A stretch of 64,000 bases of DNA, taken from contig AP031356.1 of the NCBI GenBank assembly GCA_037833965.1, positions 22,280,501 to 22,344,500 of the forward strand. Direction: 5' to 3'. Below the pieces are notes generated by a model. The model was not told where the DNA came from, did no database searches, and saw only the letters and a program-made list of their open reading frames with translations. Origin of the DNA: Marchantia polymorpha subsp. ruderalis. Its lineage: Eukaryota > Streptophyta > Marchantiopsida > Marchantiales > Marchantiaceae. Of the stretch, positions 1 through 10,868 are shown in pieces (position 1 is the stretch's first letter; every line of letters starts with the position of its first letter). Position numbers and translations under genes: made by a program.

Positions 1-1088
1 ACAAGATATCAAAAAGTTTTATGTTCTTGCGGGGGTTGTTGCTCATCATATGCTCACTAATAACTGACTGTTGTGACTCACGCTTGATACTATCAAGGCT
101 TAGGTTTTTTATGCTCTTTCCAAGCGATATTAAGACTCTGTGTGTGAAGCTCAGCAATATCCATGCCGCTTAATTTCTTATGTTTGACCTCTGCGTTGCT
201 CCGCAAACTTCTTTGCGTTCGCTTTTTCTAGAAGCACATTATGAGTACACAAGAGTGTCATTACAGATCCTGTTCTTTATTGTTCTTAACGAGAAATAAG
301 CAGGTCTAATGTCCGCTACCATAAACCATACTGCTAATAGTAGCCATAGCGGAACATGCGTCAGTTGCCTTCTAGAATTTTACTCATTTGACATACACTG
401 AGCTTGATGCGATCCATATTTTTACGCACAGCATGGATCGCATGTATGAGCACAGTGTGTCCATTGTTATTATTAGATAACTTCCTAAATTTAGAAATTA
501 AGTAAACAGCGCAGCTAATACATCGTGTGCGTAATATATACAATGCTGAGTCCCATTCTCAGTAAAGCTCCAACTCTTCGTACTCTTTCTGTCTCTCAGT
601 ATCTTGTAAGCGTATACTTACCGGGTTTTGTTTCTTCCTATTAGTCACTTCCATTACACGAGCTGAAGATTATTACAGGGGTTAGGTCGCTTTCTGCATC
701 TGTTTGTGTATTCATCTGTCCATTACCGTCCCTCACAGTTCCTCCACTTGAAGCCTTCGAAGATTGGCCCCTTCATATTTTCTATTCATAGTACACTTGG
801 TACATAGGAATCATCAACAGAACGCCACTCAAGGCACTCAACAGGATATAGGTGATGTTAGCATGTGAGGGCCTCTGATTTGAAGTGACCGGGACATTGC
901 AACTGTCATCCTTTCTCTATGGGAATGTGGTCCAATGATGCCACGTCGTTTTTCTCTCTTTCCAGATCAAAGTTCATGTAAGTACATGCAGGAGTGTTTC
1001 GTTGTATGGTATGATATAGTATACGAGCAGCCCTCTAGTTTTATGGGAAGTGGATTGCTACTTACTCATCTTGCGTGGTATGTATCAG
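1..1088. other. No convincing gene; upstream of RS-protein exon
   Basis: No long open frame with codon-like composition is visible. The stretch ends in a plausible splice acceptor (tatcag at 1083-1088), so it is probably intron and upstream sequence of the RS-rich gene that follows. No earlier exon of that gene could be identified. Nothing in it matches the duplicated blocks elsewhere in the window. Confidence 0.4.
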
Positions 1089-1471
1089 AAAGAGGTTCCC
1101 TGGAAAGAAAGGACAGACGAGACGAAAGAAGGGAATCCGGTTTCTCAAAGAAGCGCACAAGGAGTCGAAGTCGCAGCAGAAGTCCTTCTCGCGTGAAGGA
1201 TCGATCGAGTAGAGAGAGAGATAGAGAAAAGGATAGAGATAGAGAAAAAGATAGGGAACGCGAACGAGAAAGAGAACGAGATAGAGAACGAGATAAAGAC
1301 AGAGGGCGAGATAGAGAAGACAAAGATAGAGAGAAGGTTGTCACTAGAGACAGAGAAGAACATGATAGAGAGAAAGATAAAGACAGAGATCGAGAGAGGA
1401 ACAGAGACAGAGATCGAGAGAAAGAGAGAGAAAGGGAAAGGGAGAGGGATAAGAGGAGTCGCAGGAGCTAG
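1089..1471 (+). CDS. Last exon of an RS/RE/RD-rich RNA-processing protein (partial)
   Basis: The exon encodes about 127 residues ending at TAG 1469-1471. It begins with a short RGSLERKDRRDERRE stretch, then SKKRTRSRSRSRSPSR, a classic alternating RS block, followed by a long tract of RD, RE and KD dipeptides and a final KRSRRS. Such tails occur at the C-terminus of plant splicing factors (PRP38-like, cyclin-L-like, LUC7-like and RBM25-like proteins) and direct nuclear-speckle localisation and spliceosome contacts. The start is taken at the AG of tatcag. The same frame is open further upstream, but that part is not RS-like and is probably intron. The purine-rich GAGAGA composition also creates spurious serine/leucine frames on the other strand. 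Which splicing factor this is cannot be told without the upstream domain. Confidence 0.65.
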
Positions 1472-2081
1472 GTTTTGTTAAATTAACAAATTAAGTACTC
1501 ACCAATTGTCTAGTTTTGGGTGGATGAGTACTCACAATGCAACTACTTCCGTTTGATTTTTTCCAAGGGAGTGAATGAATTCATGTGGTAAAATTATGAG
1601 AGCTATTGATCTATACCGATCATTTTCTCCCGTGTTCAATATTTCTTTATTCAGCCGGGAAGATGCAAGAAACGGTCGGATGTCATCTATGTAGATCTAG
1701 TCCAGAGGGGATGATTTCTGCGACCTTCGTAATCGAATTTGATCAGGAGTTGTTCTGGGGCGATAGGTGAGAATTGGGATGACATCATGGTGAACACAGG
1801 TCGATAGTTGCTTTGTTACAGTTCTCCGTGCTAAACTGGGGCAGGTGTTGAGCATGAAGTTAGTAGCACCAATTATACGCACTTTCTTTGAGTTTCTCAG
1901 GCTGTCTAACGAAAAATCCTATTTTACTTGTTCGAAGATTTATTCCGGGATCAGGGTTGACTTCGGATTTAGATCATGAAATCTGTCTACACTGCTGTCC
2001 TCTTTGTATCCTTTCTTTCTTTTAGTCAAATATCTTGACTGAAGTGTATCTTGAGGTTTGTCTCATGCATTTATCAGATCT
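1472..2081. other. 3' flank of the RS-protein gene
   Basis: Presumed 3' UTR and intergenic DNA. There is no recognisable coding region, repeat or RNA gene. It ends where the segmental duplication (copy A) starts. Confidence 0.4.
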
Positions 2082-3746
2082 TTAGTTTTAGCATGTGGCA
2101 GAAAGTGGTTTAGTCGTTTGTCAGTACTGTGCGGGGTTAGCTTTGAAGAACTGTGGACATTTGTTTCACGACCATACAGTGTACTCTTCTCACTTTGTAT
2201 CGTACTGGTGATGTAAAATATATCTGATTACCTGTTCAGTTGGAATTTCGACTATCTCCTTTCTGGTTTATGGGCATGTTGATCAGTAGAATGTTTTTGG
2301 ACAGTTGCAGATCAAACAACAGTAACTTGGCGACAAGTCATGAAGACGAAACAGGCTTACTCTACTAGATCTGAGTCGTGGATATGTAAGTAAAAATTGT
2401 AATACAATTTTATGCGCTTGGCAGGAATTATCCTTCTGCATGAGTTTGTTATTACATTTGTTGAATAAGATTCGTAGATCATAGGGCCATCGAAACCAAA
2501 CACGTGACAAACGAATTATACTCTTAACGGAGCTTAGGTGGAACCCGTATATTACACACAGTACTAGTCTGCGCAAGAGCTGTATGCTTATAAACTAGAA
2601 CAGGCAGGACACCCAGCACTAGGGATATCTCTATGGTGATGTTGCGTGCTGGAATTTGAGCTCGAATTCGAATGCTGCAACCATAACCACAGACGATTCC
2701 ACGTTCCGTCATAAATCTAGACCCGAATCATCGGCCTGATCCGAAAGTCTTCGCCAGTGCTCAGAAGAACTCTTCGGCAGCGCTGGAGTCCGACGAAAAG
2801 AGCCGATCCAGACCGTTGCAGATTCGACCCGGACTGAAATTTAGAGAGAAACTGTCAGACGGCGTTCCCGTCCCTCTGGCAGCCACTGGTCTCGAATGAG
2901 CTGCCCGACCCTGATACAGAGATCCTGCATCCCACCTCATATATATGCGTCGCTTGTTCTACGTGCTCCGAGCGAGGGAGCTGATCCCTGCCCCTGGGTC
3001 TGGACGAGCGAGGGCTTGCACGCCTGGGTCAGGTCCTCCCTCCCTGCCTCCCGCCCCACCACCCCCCCTTCCTAAACTCGAACCATGAGGTGTTTCATCT
3101 CGTGTGCCATGTCTATGCCCATACACATGCCACACGGACCTAAAAGTTATTAAAACTAAACCCTAATCTTTAGCACCCTAAACATTCTTAAATTTTAGAA
3201 AGTTGAATTAAACATCATTGAAATTTATTAAAATTTGTGTGGATATAAATCTATATTCTAGAATCTGAAATTTTGTTCACTCTCAAACAATATGTTTCTG
3301 TTAGGTCATTCATTCATTAGCATGAGTTCCGTCATTTACAAACTGCTTGCTCTTAACAGAACTAAACTAAACAGAACTCTGATTTCCTTGTCAGTTAAAT
3401 AGATCTTGAGTGGATTAGTTTGAGGCGATTGGATCATTTTTCGGCTGTGGTATCTTTACTTGCTACAGTGAGCGTTCCCCAAGAAGAAGACTAGGAAGTC
3501 CTCTTCTCCCCTTACTTCAAGGAGTTTGCTGAGGCGACGGAGAGCACTGAGAGGGGCCTGCACCTGACGTACTTTTGGCTTGTCTAAGTTTCACTCTTGT
3601 GATAATTGGACTTTGCAGGCGAGAACGATCACTTTCTATTCATATACAAAGAGATGGACTGAATTCGGACACCTTCCGCATCGGTCCCGAGTCTGAGTTT
3701 CCTAGGTTGGTTAATCCCAATAGGTTATCAGCTAAGGATATATCAG

Positions 3747-3784
3747 CTCTTATAAGAGACAGACCTGTCTGTCTCTTATAAGAG
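3747..3784. repeat. Near-perfect palindrome, 18-bp arms
   Basis: The arms CTCTTATAAGAGACAGAC and its exact reverse complement are separated by CT. The right arm is the left edge of the AT-rich dispersed repeat (compare ttataagaggaagatgatag at 22053). The palindrome therefore marks a junction between sequence unique to copy A (3401-3746) and that repeat. Confidence 0.8.
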
Positions 3785-6230
3785 GAAGATGATAGCTGTC
3801 AATTTAATGCTAATGATCTTGTTTAGCTCATTGTAAACAAATCAAGATACTCATTAGTTTGTAGAGATTGAACGTAGGTCAAACTTTTAAAAAGATGACC
3901 TATATCTCACATACTGGAAAGTCTGAATTTCCAAAATTTTGTAGCCAATTATACCTGAAGACCTATTGCAGTCACTACTATTTCCAACCTGGATGATCTA
4001 GGCTAAAATATGGCAAAAAAAGTTGCACTCTGCGATCAAACTAAACTAGATCAAATATGAAATGTAATTAAAACACAAAGAAATTATTTTTTTAGAATAC
4101 TGTTTTATCTCGTGTCAGAGTCTTGCTGCGATGATTAGAAACTTCATATGTATCTAGCATTAATCTGTGATCAACAATTGCTATTTTCATAATAATTATT
4201 TTTTTCAATGATTTGGATATCAATTTAAAAAGAGAGTTATTTAGAAAATGATGAAATTTTAGTATCAAATAATATTTGATAATTCTCTTTCAAAGAGTTT
4301 TGATATAAAATGTATATAGTTATGAAAAATATTTTTATTTTCATTTAAATTATTTTATAACTAAATACTGTTAATAAGATCAGAAAAATAAAATACATTT
4401 TGATTTATAATTTATTATAAATTCTTACATTTTAAATACCTATTTTGAACACTTTCCTTATAATATAAAATTTGATCATAAATGGAAACATATTTGAAGA
4501 GGATATGAATAAAATCGTATATCTTTGCATATAATATTGAATATCTGACAGATGTTTTAATTCAAGAGTTACAACATGAATTCACATCTTTGTCTCCATT
4601 CCTCAGCGGCTGGAGTAGAGATTGAGAAGTATTTAGTGTATCTCATTAACGAAAAATTTCAATAGGCTTCAAATTTGAATATACTATTAACATACGTACA
4701 CTTGTCATCATTGTGTGCATGTGAATCATCCACTATTATAAAATATTCTAATATATAGAGCTTAAATAACAACTTCCAATAATAAAAATTCACTTGTAAG
4801 CCATGATCATGAATAGTTCATTTATGATACCCACATGGCCATTCAATTATAAATAACTTAGTACTAGTATGTTTCTGCACTCTTCAACAGAAGATCTGGC
4901 TTGAAGCCTAGTTGATTTCTTTGAACTATTTTGAATGATAGAAGGTATGTTATTTTTATGATGTAATAATATAATGTCTCCAGTATTATCTTTGCTTCAA
5001 ATGCAAGTTTCTTTTTCTATATTTTGAACTCCTAAAGCATGGTTTTGTATGTATTATATCCAAAAAAAATTTAATGTATTCTAGTAATGTTAGCTGGATT
5101 AAAACTCGCACATATGACGTTTAGTGAATTCTCATCCAATATTGCTATACTTTTTCGTATATCCTATCTTATCTGCACAATAATCTCAAAATCTATAAAT
5201 TTACCAAGCATAAATTGATCATGAGCGTTTTCATTATATTATTTGAGCAAGGTTTTTGAGCATTTGATATAAGAAATGGCAGGAAGACAAACATCTTTGC
5301 CTTTTATTTTTCTTAACATTTTTATCACACTTGAAATACTTTCATAGACATCATGGACATCCGTAATAAAATCATGAATCCAAAATGTTTTAGTATGTCA
5401 TAGTATATTGACATGATATTAAATATTTGTCCAATTCTTACGTAAGAATAAATTTTAAAAGTAAAATAGGATGCAACATTTTTCTCATCTTTGGCTAGTG
5501 ATATCCAGAATAATAGGTTTAAGGATTTAGGTTGAGGCTTTTTCAAAAGCTTATGATGAGTTTACAAACACTTGTTCCAACATGATGACATGACACCTTA
5601 TATTCACTAACATAAACAATCTTATTTTTAATTGCACACTCTTATGTTAATTCTCACACAGACTCAAACTCGATTTCAATGTAAAAAATTTTCATTGATG
5701 ATCAATATTTTACTCCATGTGAAACTTCAGTCCCAAAACTTGCTTGGTGATTGGTATTTTACTTTCATACTTATAAAATTTTGTATAGTAGATACTAAAT
5801 TTAATTAATTTATTTCCAACTTTATTCATAGCAAAGTTTCATATAGTAGATATTTTAATTTGTTCATTTTGATCTTTTAGGTTTCCAACTTTCCATTTAC
5901 TTAATTTTCGTGTCTAATCTTGTAAGTCTCTAGTCAATGAAACCAACCAAAATTTTATTAAGTTAAGAATATTAACATATCCATGATATGAAGTTTTTTT
6001 TTATTAAAATCACATAATAATATATTTATTTTCAACTTCTAACTTTATAATATTTTATAATTTTTTCACAGTAAATTATAACAAATTCATATAATAATGA
6101 ATAAAGTAATTTTTTATCGTAACTCAGATTTTTTTAATTATATTTAATGTGTATAACAATAAATATATAACTGGTCATGAGCTCTATCATACCACACCTC
6201 GCGCGCTATCGCTAGGGAGCCCTGTACTCA
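3778..6230 (+). repeat. AT-rich dispersed repeat, copy 1 (internally deleted)
   Basis: 3778-4330 matches 22052-22620. From about 4330 it matches 25730-26059 continued by 48911-50060, and also 60410-62240. About 3.1 kb of the middle, present in copy 2, is missing here. It is very AT-rich, with no terminal inverted repeats or long open frame that I can define, so the class of element is unknown. Short open frames inside (for example 5325-5546 minus) are conserved only because the repeat is conserved. Confidence 0.75.
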
Positions 6231-6240
6231 GGGTCTCCGT

Positions 6241-6727
6241 TAGGGTTGGTCACGATACGGTCCGACGGTTAACCATGGGGACCGGTTAACCGGTCCCGAT
6301 GGTTAGGTCAGATTTCTCCGGATCGGTTAACCGGTTCGGAAAAAAATTTCCTCTAGAAGCAGAATCAGACCAGCGAGGTATCCAATTAATGACTCAGTGT
6401 GAGAAAATTCACGAAAACTTTTTCTCACAAATTCGTACAACTCAGCCCGAGTTCTGAACTCTGAAAGTGGAACCTTGGGCTCATTTGAGTCGCGGCACAC
6501 CTCTTTCCCTCCGCCATCGCTCCCCAGACCCAAATCCCCTCGGCCCGTCCCCATCGGCCACGTAGGGTCCGGACCGATAGTTAACCTGTTAACCGTCGGG
6601 ACCGGTTAAAGCATCGGTTAACGGTTAACCGATGGGGACCAATCCTGGACCGGTGAACCGGTTAATTGGACCGGTTAACCGGTCCACAAATTTTCCGGAC
6701 CGGTTAACCGGACCGTGGCCAAGCCTA
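6241..6727 (+). mobile_element. Non-autonomous hAT-like element 1 with GGTTAACCGG arrays
   Basis: The ends are TAGGGTTGGTCAC and, inverted, TAGGCTTGGCCAC. The flanks gtctccgt and gcctccct match at 6 of 8 bases, consistent with an eroded 8-bp target duplication. Inside there are many copies of the palindrome GACCGGTTAACCGGTC or shorter versions, concentrated near both ends as hAT subterminal transposase sites usually are. No transposase is encoded. It shares ends and internal motifs with the element at 7480-7998. Confidence 0.75.
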
Positions 6728-6750
6728 GCCTCCCTGTCGTCCCACACTTC

Positions 6751-6785
6751 GCGCTCAGGACTCTCGGGCCGAGAGTCCTGAGCGC
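6751..6785. repeat. Perfect 17-bp-arm palindrome
   Basis: GCGCTCAGGACTCTCGG is followed after one base by its exact reverse complement. It sits just right of hAT-like element 1 and is absent from copy B, where the matching site reads differently (about 62270-62310). It may be a footprint or fill-in product of a past excision or insertion. Confidence 0.75.
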
Positions 6786-7471
6786 CACGTCCTCCGGACG
6801 AAGATGTCTGTGGAATCGGTATGTGATCTCGTGTTCAGCCCATTGCTTGTCTGGCAGAGCGGGCCGCCGTTCCATGCTGTCTGCTCGCTTTCTTGCGCAC
6901 GCCAAATGCGCTTTCCCAGCTCAGTGTGTCAACGCCGACGTGGACGTGTTTGAATTGCACACAGAGAAATTTCTCTGTTCCTCGAGTCGCTTGTCTCTCT
7001 GGCTGCATTGCAGCTGGACAGCTTGGACGAGTTCGAAGTCGAGACGATGAGAGAGAGTACATTCGAGAAGTGAGGCCTGAGTATGAGGTGGCAATTACCT
7101 GAATTCTGCAGCAGCAATCTACAGCAAATGCTGTAGATTGACAATTGGATGATTTTGTGCTTTTTCTATTCCGCTAGTCCTGATACTCTAAGAAGTGACC
7201 TCGACTGGCATCAATTGTTCGATCCACAGAAGAACTAACTCGCAGTGATAGGACAGCATCTATTAGCCTTTCAACACTTCAACATGATATCGCCCTGCGC
7301 CTCACGCTCGCTACTCTTGTTCCACGTGGTGATTTGCAAATGCGTCATAGTCTCTGCCTTTGTATTCCTCGGAGTGTAATTTGTACCAATTCATTAAGTG
7401 ATTCTTTACTGATAATTATATCACTCTTACTGGGTTCCGGGTTTTCGACCTGGATGAAGTTCCCTAACGCA
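6786..7471. other. Duplicated non-coding segment with conserved stem-loop
   Basis: It matches 62310-62997 nearly base for base. It holds a perfect 12-bp stem with a 2-base loop at 7115-7140 (CAATCTACAGCA and its complement), also present at 62641-62666. Several overlapping short open frames exist on both strands, but none shows codon-like composition or known motifs. Confidence 0.5.
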
Positions 7472-7479
7472 ATATTTCT

Positions 7480-7998
7480 TAGGCTTGGCCAACATTCTTA
7501 GGCTTGGCCAAATTTCTTAGGCAGGCTTAGGTTAACCGGTCCGGGGAAAAAGAATTTCCTCTGGCAGTAGAATTAGACCAGCGAGGCTCGCTGGTCTAAT
7601 TCTGCTGCAAATAAATAAGTAAATTTTTTTGATCACCCAATTCGATAAGTGGATAATCCCTAGCATAAATCTCGAGCTTGGATGTGTTTCTCCAGCTTCC
7701 CTGGCGCAAAGTCGAAGTCTCTCCAATTCGAGAGCGTTTTCAACCGGGAGGATTTTCAACAGTCCGAGTGGGGGCTCATTTGAGTCCTCGAGCTATCGCG
7801 CAATTCCTCCTTCGCTCCCAGCCCCTCCCGTCGGCCACGTAGCGTCGGGACAGATGGTTAACCGGTTAAAACCTCGGTTAACCGTTAACCTATATGGCAA
7901 AATGCCGGACCGGTTAACTAACCGGTTAATTGGACCGGTTAACCGGTCCGCACATTTCCCGGACCGGTTAACCGTTAACCGGACCGTGGCCAAGCCTA
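7480..7998 (+). mobile_element. Non-autonomous hAT-like element 2 with exact empty site in copy B
   Basis: The 8-bp direct repeat atatttct lies at 7472-7479 and 7999-8006. Copy B has a single atatttct at 62998-63005 in the same context, so this is a proven insertion. The ends are TAGGCTTGGCCA and its complement, and the left end is repeated two to three times in tandem (7480-7531). Internal arrays of GGTTAACCGG and AACCGGTTAA match element 1. An 8-bp duplication plus TA-G-rich ends fit the hAT superfamily. A chance open frame overlaps (7629-8117) and is not counted as a gene. Confidence 0.88.
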
Positions 7999-8006
7999 AT
8001 ATTTCT

Positions 8007-9086
8007 ACACGGGCCTCAAGATCCCGCTGGCTAGGAGAGTCACAAAACTTTCGCGAGTTTCTGCCTTCAACTTTCCTGCCCCGTTTGCGATGTCCTCACT
8101 TGAGCTACGCTGCGTAATCACGGTCAAGGAGATTTTCACTATGATGATTATTAAGAGCTTCGTCGCATCCTGACGCAGAGCTGATGCACTTTCAATTGCC
8201 TGAAGCTGCGTATTTCTTCACCTAACTTACTGCCGTCTGTTCAGGATTTGGGGTTGAATTTACCAACTGCAGAAGTGTGACGAGGGTCATCTTTGACTTA
8301 TTGCCAACTTCATGCTTTCTCGATCGTTTCTCCGGATGACTACTCCTACTTCTAGCACCTTCAGCAGTGCTGGTAGGTGTCTCTGAACTTCATTATGTGG
8401 CAGTTGTGGTGCGTGTAGAGGAGTGAGATTACAATCTGGTGCAGTTGCTTGTCGTTTCTGTGCAATTTGGAAAGAAATGGATTCTTCTCAATATAGATGT
8501 ATGAATTGTTCTTGGTTTGTGGTCTCAATGAAAGCTGAATATCTTATAGATCTAATGTGAAATCCAAACTGCTATCAAGGAAATATGCCATGACTGTTCA
8601 ATAATATCATGCAGTAAGAAGGTGCAGTAGCGGTTATATCTCAAGTTCAATGTGTTCCTTTAATCCAACCTAGTTTTAAAAAGTTTTTCTAGAAATGTAA
8701 AAGATCGTGCCTTCGGTGAGAATATGAGCAGCATCGTTGATTTCAACATCCGAATATGGACAAATGGGGTCGAGAGAAGGACAGTCAACTGACGTAGTGC
8801 AACTGATCCACGTTGAACGAAGATTCCCTTCCGAAAACAGGGGAAGAGGCTAGTCCTGTCAACGAATATTTAAATTTGGATGGGTTGTTGTTGTGCTTCG
8901 CTCAGTTTTACTAGATGCTGATTGAGACAAATTCAGGTTTTGCATTCATACGAACATTGTGCTCCTAAAGTTACCAATTGTAATTTTGAAGTGCTACTGG
9001 GTTGCTGTAGTTTTCATTCCTCATCGAAAACCACTGTTTACTTCATTTATCATTTTATTATCTCTGACCCAATTTTTTTCAACCAG
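8007..9086. other. Duplicated non-coding DNA before PSD exons
   Basis: It matches 63006-64000 in copy B. No upstream PSD exon (the expected HRIHSP-type or ENERV-type motifs) is recognisable. The 3' part (about 8925-9086) must be intron, because 9081-9086 reads as a splice acceptor. Confidence 0.45.
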
Positions 9087-9726
9087 GTGGTATTAGAAGG
9101 TAGATGGTCGCAGGGCTTCATGGCTATGGCAGCTGTTGGCGCAACCAATGTCGGTTCAATAGAGGTCTGACCCGTCTTGTATGACCTTGATTTTGTCGCT
9201 TGTTTTTTAAATCACATCGAACATGTGAATCGTTTCAGAACTATGATGATAAATCGTGTAAGTTTCTGACAAAGGCATCTCAATTTTGCAGTTGAAGTTT
9301 GAACCTGAGCTGAAAACAAATATTCCAAAAGTAGGATTATCTTTGGCCACCATAAACTCACGCACTTATGGACAAAATGGTCTTAATGTGAAAGCAGGGG
9401 AAGAGGTATGCTTGCAAACTATCCTATTTTCAAACACAGTTCTGTCCTCTCATTGACCTGAGAATTTTGCCAGACGTCTGTTCTTATATCAGTGCCGAAT
9501 GAACCTGGTCTCTCATCTGTTCTGACCTTCTACTTGATTCATGTGTTGTGTACAGGTGGCAGTTTTTAACCTTGGATCCACTGTGGTTCTTGTGTTTGAA
9601 GCACCTTCAGAAGAGACAGAAGAGTTATCAGCTCATGAAAAATCCCGGTCTGAGAGTAGAAATTTTAGATTCACAGTAGCGAATGGAGAGAGAATAAAGA
9701 TGGGGCAAGCACTAGGAGACTGGTAG
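9087..9726 (+). CDS. PSD: Phosphatidylserine decarboxylase, last three exons (partial gene)
   Basis: The enzyme decarboxylates phosphatidylserine to phosphatidylethanolamine, usually at the inner mitochondrial membrane. Exons are 9087-9164, 9292-9405 and 9556-9726, all phase 0 with GT..AG introns, giving 121 residues. Exon 1 has VVLEGRWSQGFMAMAAVGAT, close to plant PSDs. Exon 3 has FNLGSTVVLVFEAP, in which LGST is the self-cleavage site; Ser (codon 9577-9579) becomes the pyruvoyl group. It ends with FRFTVANGERIKMGQALGDW, the usual C-terminal hairpin of the alpha chain. The upstream membrane and beta-chain exons are not visible in the preceding 2 kb, which is repeat-filled, so this is either a gene with long introns or a 3' fragment. 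All splice sites and frames visible are intact. Confidence 0.85.
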
Positions 9727-9996
9727 TACTTTTCACCTTGGAAGGTGGTCTGTTTTATCGTCAAAATCATTCATATAAGCAATGCAATCGCTTTGTGTCA
9801 GTTAATGACACGAGAAGAGTATTTAATGCTATCCACTGCAGAAATTCACCACTATCAACTTCCTCCCAAATGCGCACTTGTACTTGAATAATCTTTCCCA
9901 GGATTTTTTACTCGTTTAGGCTTTGGTCATCACGGCGTGATGGAAGGAGGTTCGCGGCTGCGTATAATCTACTCTGAATCTCCGGTATGGGGTTAA
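9727..9996. other. PSD 3' flank
   Basis: Presumed 3' UTR. No gene or repeat is seen. It is followed by the TTAA-flanked element. Confidence 0.4.
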
Positions 9997-10410
9997 GGCA
10001 GACCTCCTTAATAGTGGCATTTGCTAATTTTGCCACCTTTTCGTTAATTGTGGCGTCCAACATTTCAGAAAAGTGGCATTTGTATTGACAAACTGATGTG
10101 ACAGTCTTGAAACCATAAGAGATTGAGCTTATTTCACGAGAACGCCAGGCAGGCAGGGTGGTTTCTCTGTTTTGGTTAACTTCGGTTCCGCCCTCATGTT
10201 ATTCATCGGACACCTAAAGCCATGAATTTAGAAGATTCCATGAACGGTGAGGATGAGAAGAAATGAATTAGAAGTCCGTGATCCAAACGATGAGGATACG
10301 AGGTTTCAACTGAATAGTGACAACTTCCAAAATCCAGGAGACGTGAACTGTATTCCTCCTCAAAACCTCATCCGAAGATGAGTGATATCACCTGTCTTCA
10401 ATCCTAGGGG

Positions 10411-10868
10411 TAGGGGTCGGCCCGCCTCGTCACTAAGGGCTCCTCAGAAAAGGGGAACGCGAGCTCCGCCCGGTGACGAGGTCGGCCCGGCTCCGGCTTG
10501 AGCCGGCTACGGAGCCGGCTCGATTCTGGGAGAGCGGCTCAAGCCGGCTTCTTGACAGGCGATTTACCGCTAATGGATCACAGGTCAGCATGGTATCGAT
10601 CACGCAAAGAGATTGGCTCACAGTAAAATTTCTCTATATCTTCGTCTCAGAGGCAGAATAGTTAAGTGGATCTTTCACCTGGTAACCAATTGTTATTGTT
10701 GTTAAGAAAAGATGTTACATCATTTTGCAGTAGTGATTCACTAGGGGTCGGCTCGGCTCCGGCGGAGCCGGCTTCAGACCGGCTCGGCTACGACTTAGTC
10801 GAGCCGGCTTCTGTCATGGCAATCGGCATCGAGCTGAGCCGGCTCCAGCCGAGCCGGGCCGACCGCTA
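10411..10868 (+). mobile_element. GC-rich non-autonomous hAT-like element 3 with exact 8-bp duplication
   Basis: cctagggg is present at 10403-10410 and 10869-10876. The ends are TAGGGGTCGGCCCG and, inverted, TAGCGGTCGGCCCG, continuing with GGCTC. The subterminal regions hold repeated GAGCCGGCTC palindromes, the GC-rich counterpart of the GGTTAACCGG arrays in the 6241 and 7480 elements. An internal copy of the end motif sits at 10742. No protein is encoded. It has itself been hit by a 56-bp Mutator-like remnant at its left end. Confidence 0.82.
10425..10480 (+). mobile_element. 56-bp Mutator-like micro-element
   Basis: The 9-bp direct repeat gtcggcccg lies at 10416-10424 and 10481-10489. The left end CCTCGTCACTAAGGGCTCC is identical to the left end of the 1.2-kb element at 54443, and the right end is GGTGACGAG. 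Removing it restores a continuous hAT end that matches the other terminus. It is almost nothing but two terminal stubs. Confidence 0.78.

Larger units (their letters stand above)
2082..9010 (+). repeat. Segmental duplication, copy A
   Basis: This block is collinear and in direct orientation with 53533-64000. The matching segments are 2082-3400 with 53533-58668 (copy B has two extra insertions), about 4330-6235 with 60410-62290, 6785-7479 with 62310-62997, and 8007-9010 with 63006-64000. Identity is high: a few mismatches per 100 bases by eye across 2669-2970 versus 54121-54420. Copy A alone has 3401-3777 and the two hAT-like insertions. Copy B alone has the Mutator-like element and 55898-58567. 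The block runs into the PSD gene, so copy B should reach a second PSD copy just past base 64000. Confidence 0.85.

Noticed and set aside
1066-1363. Serine/leucine-rich open frames on the minus strand opposite the RS exon
   Set aside because: They are the complement of the purine-rich RS/RE coding tract; composition alone explains them.
3747-3784. Similarity to the Tn5 mosaic end (sequencing adapter)
   Set aside because: Only the inner 12 bases (TATAAGAGACAG) match on each arm and the symmetry continues with different bases. The full CTGTCTCTTATACACATCT is absent and the right arm continues into a genuine genomic repeat.
7629-8117. 162-codon open frame across a hAT-like element
   Set aside because: It crosses the proven insertion border at 7998 and is absent from the empty copy B, so it is a chance frame.
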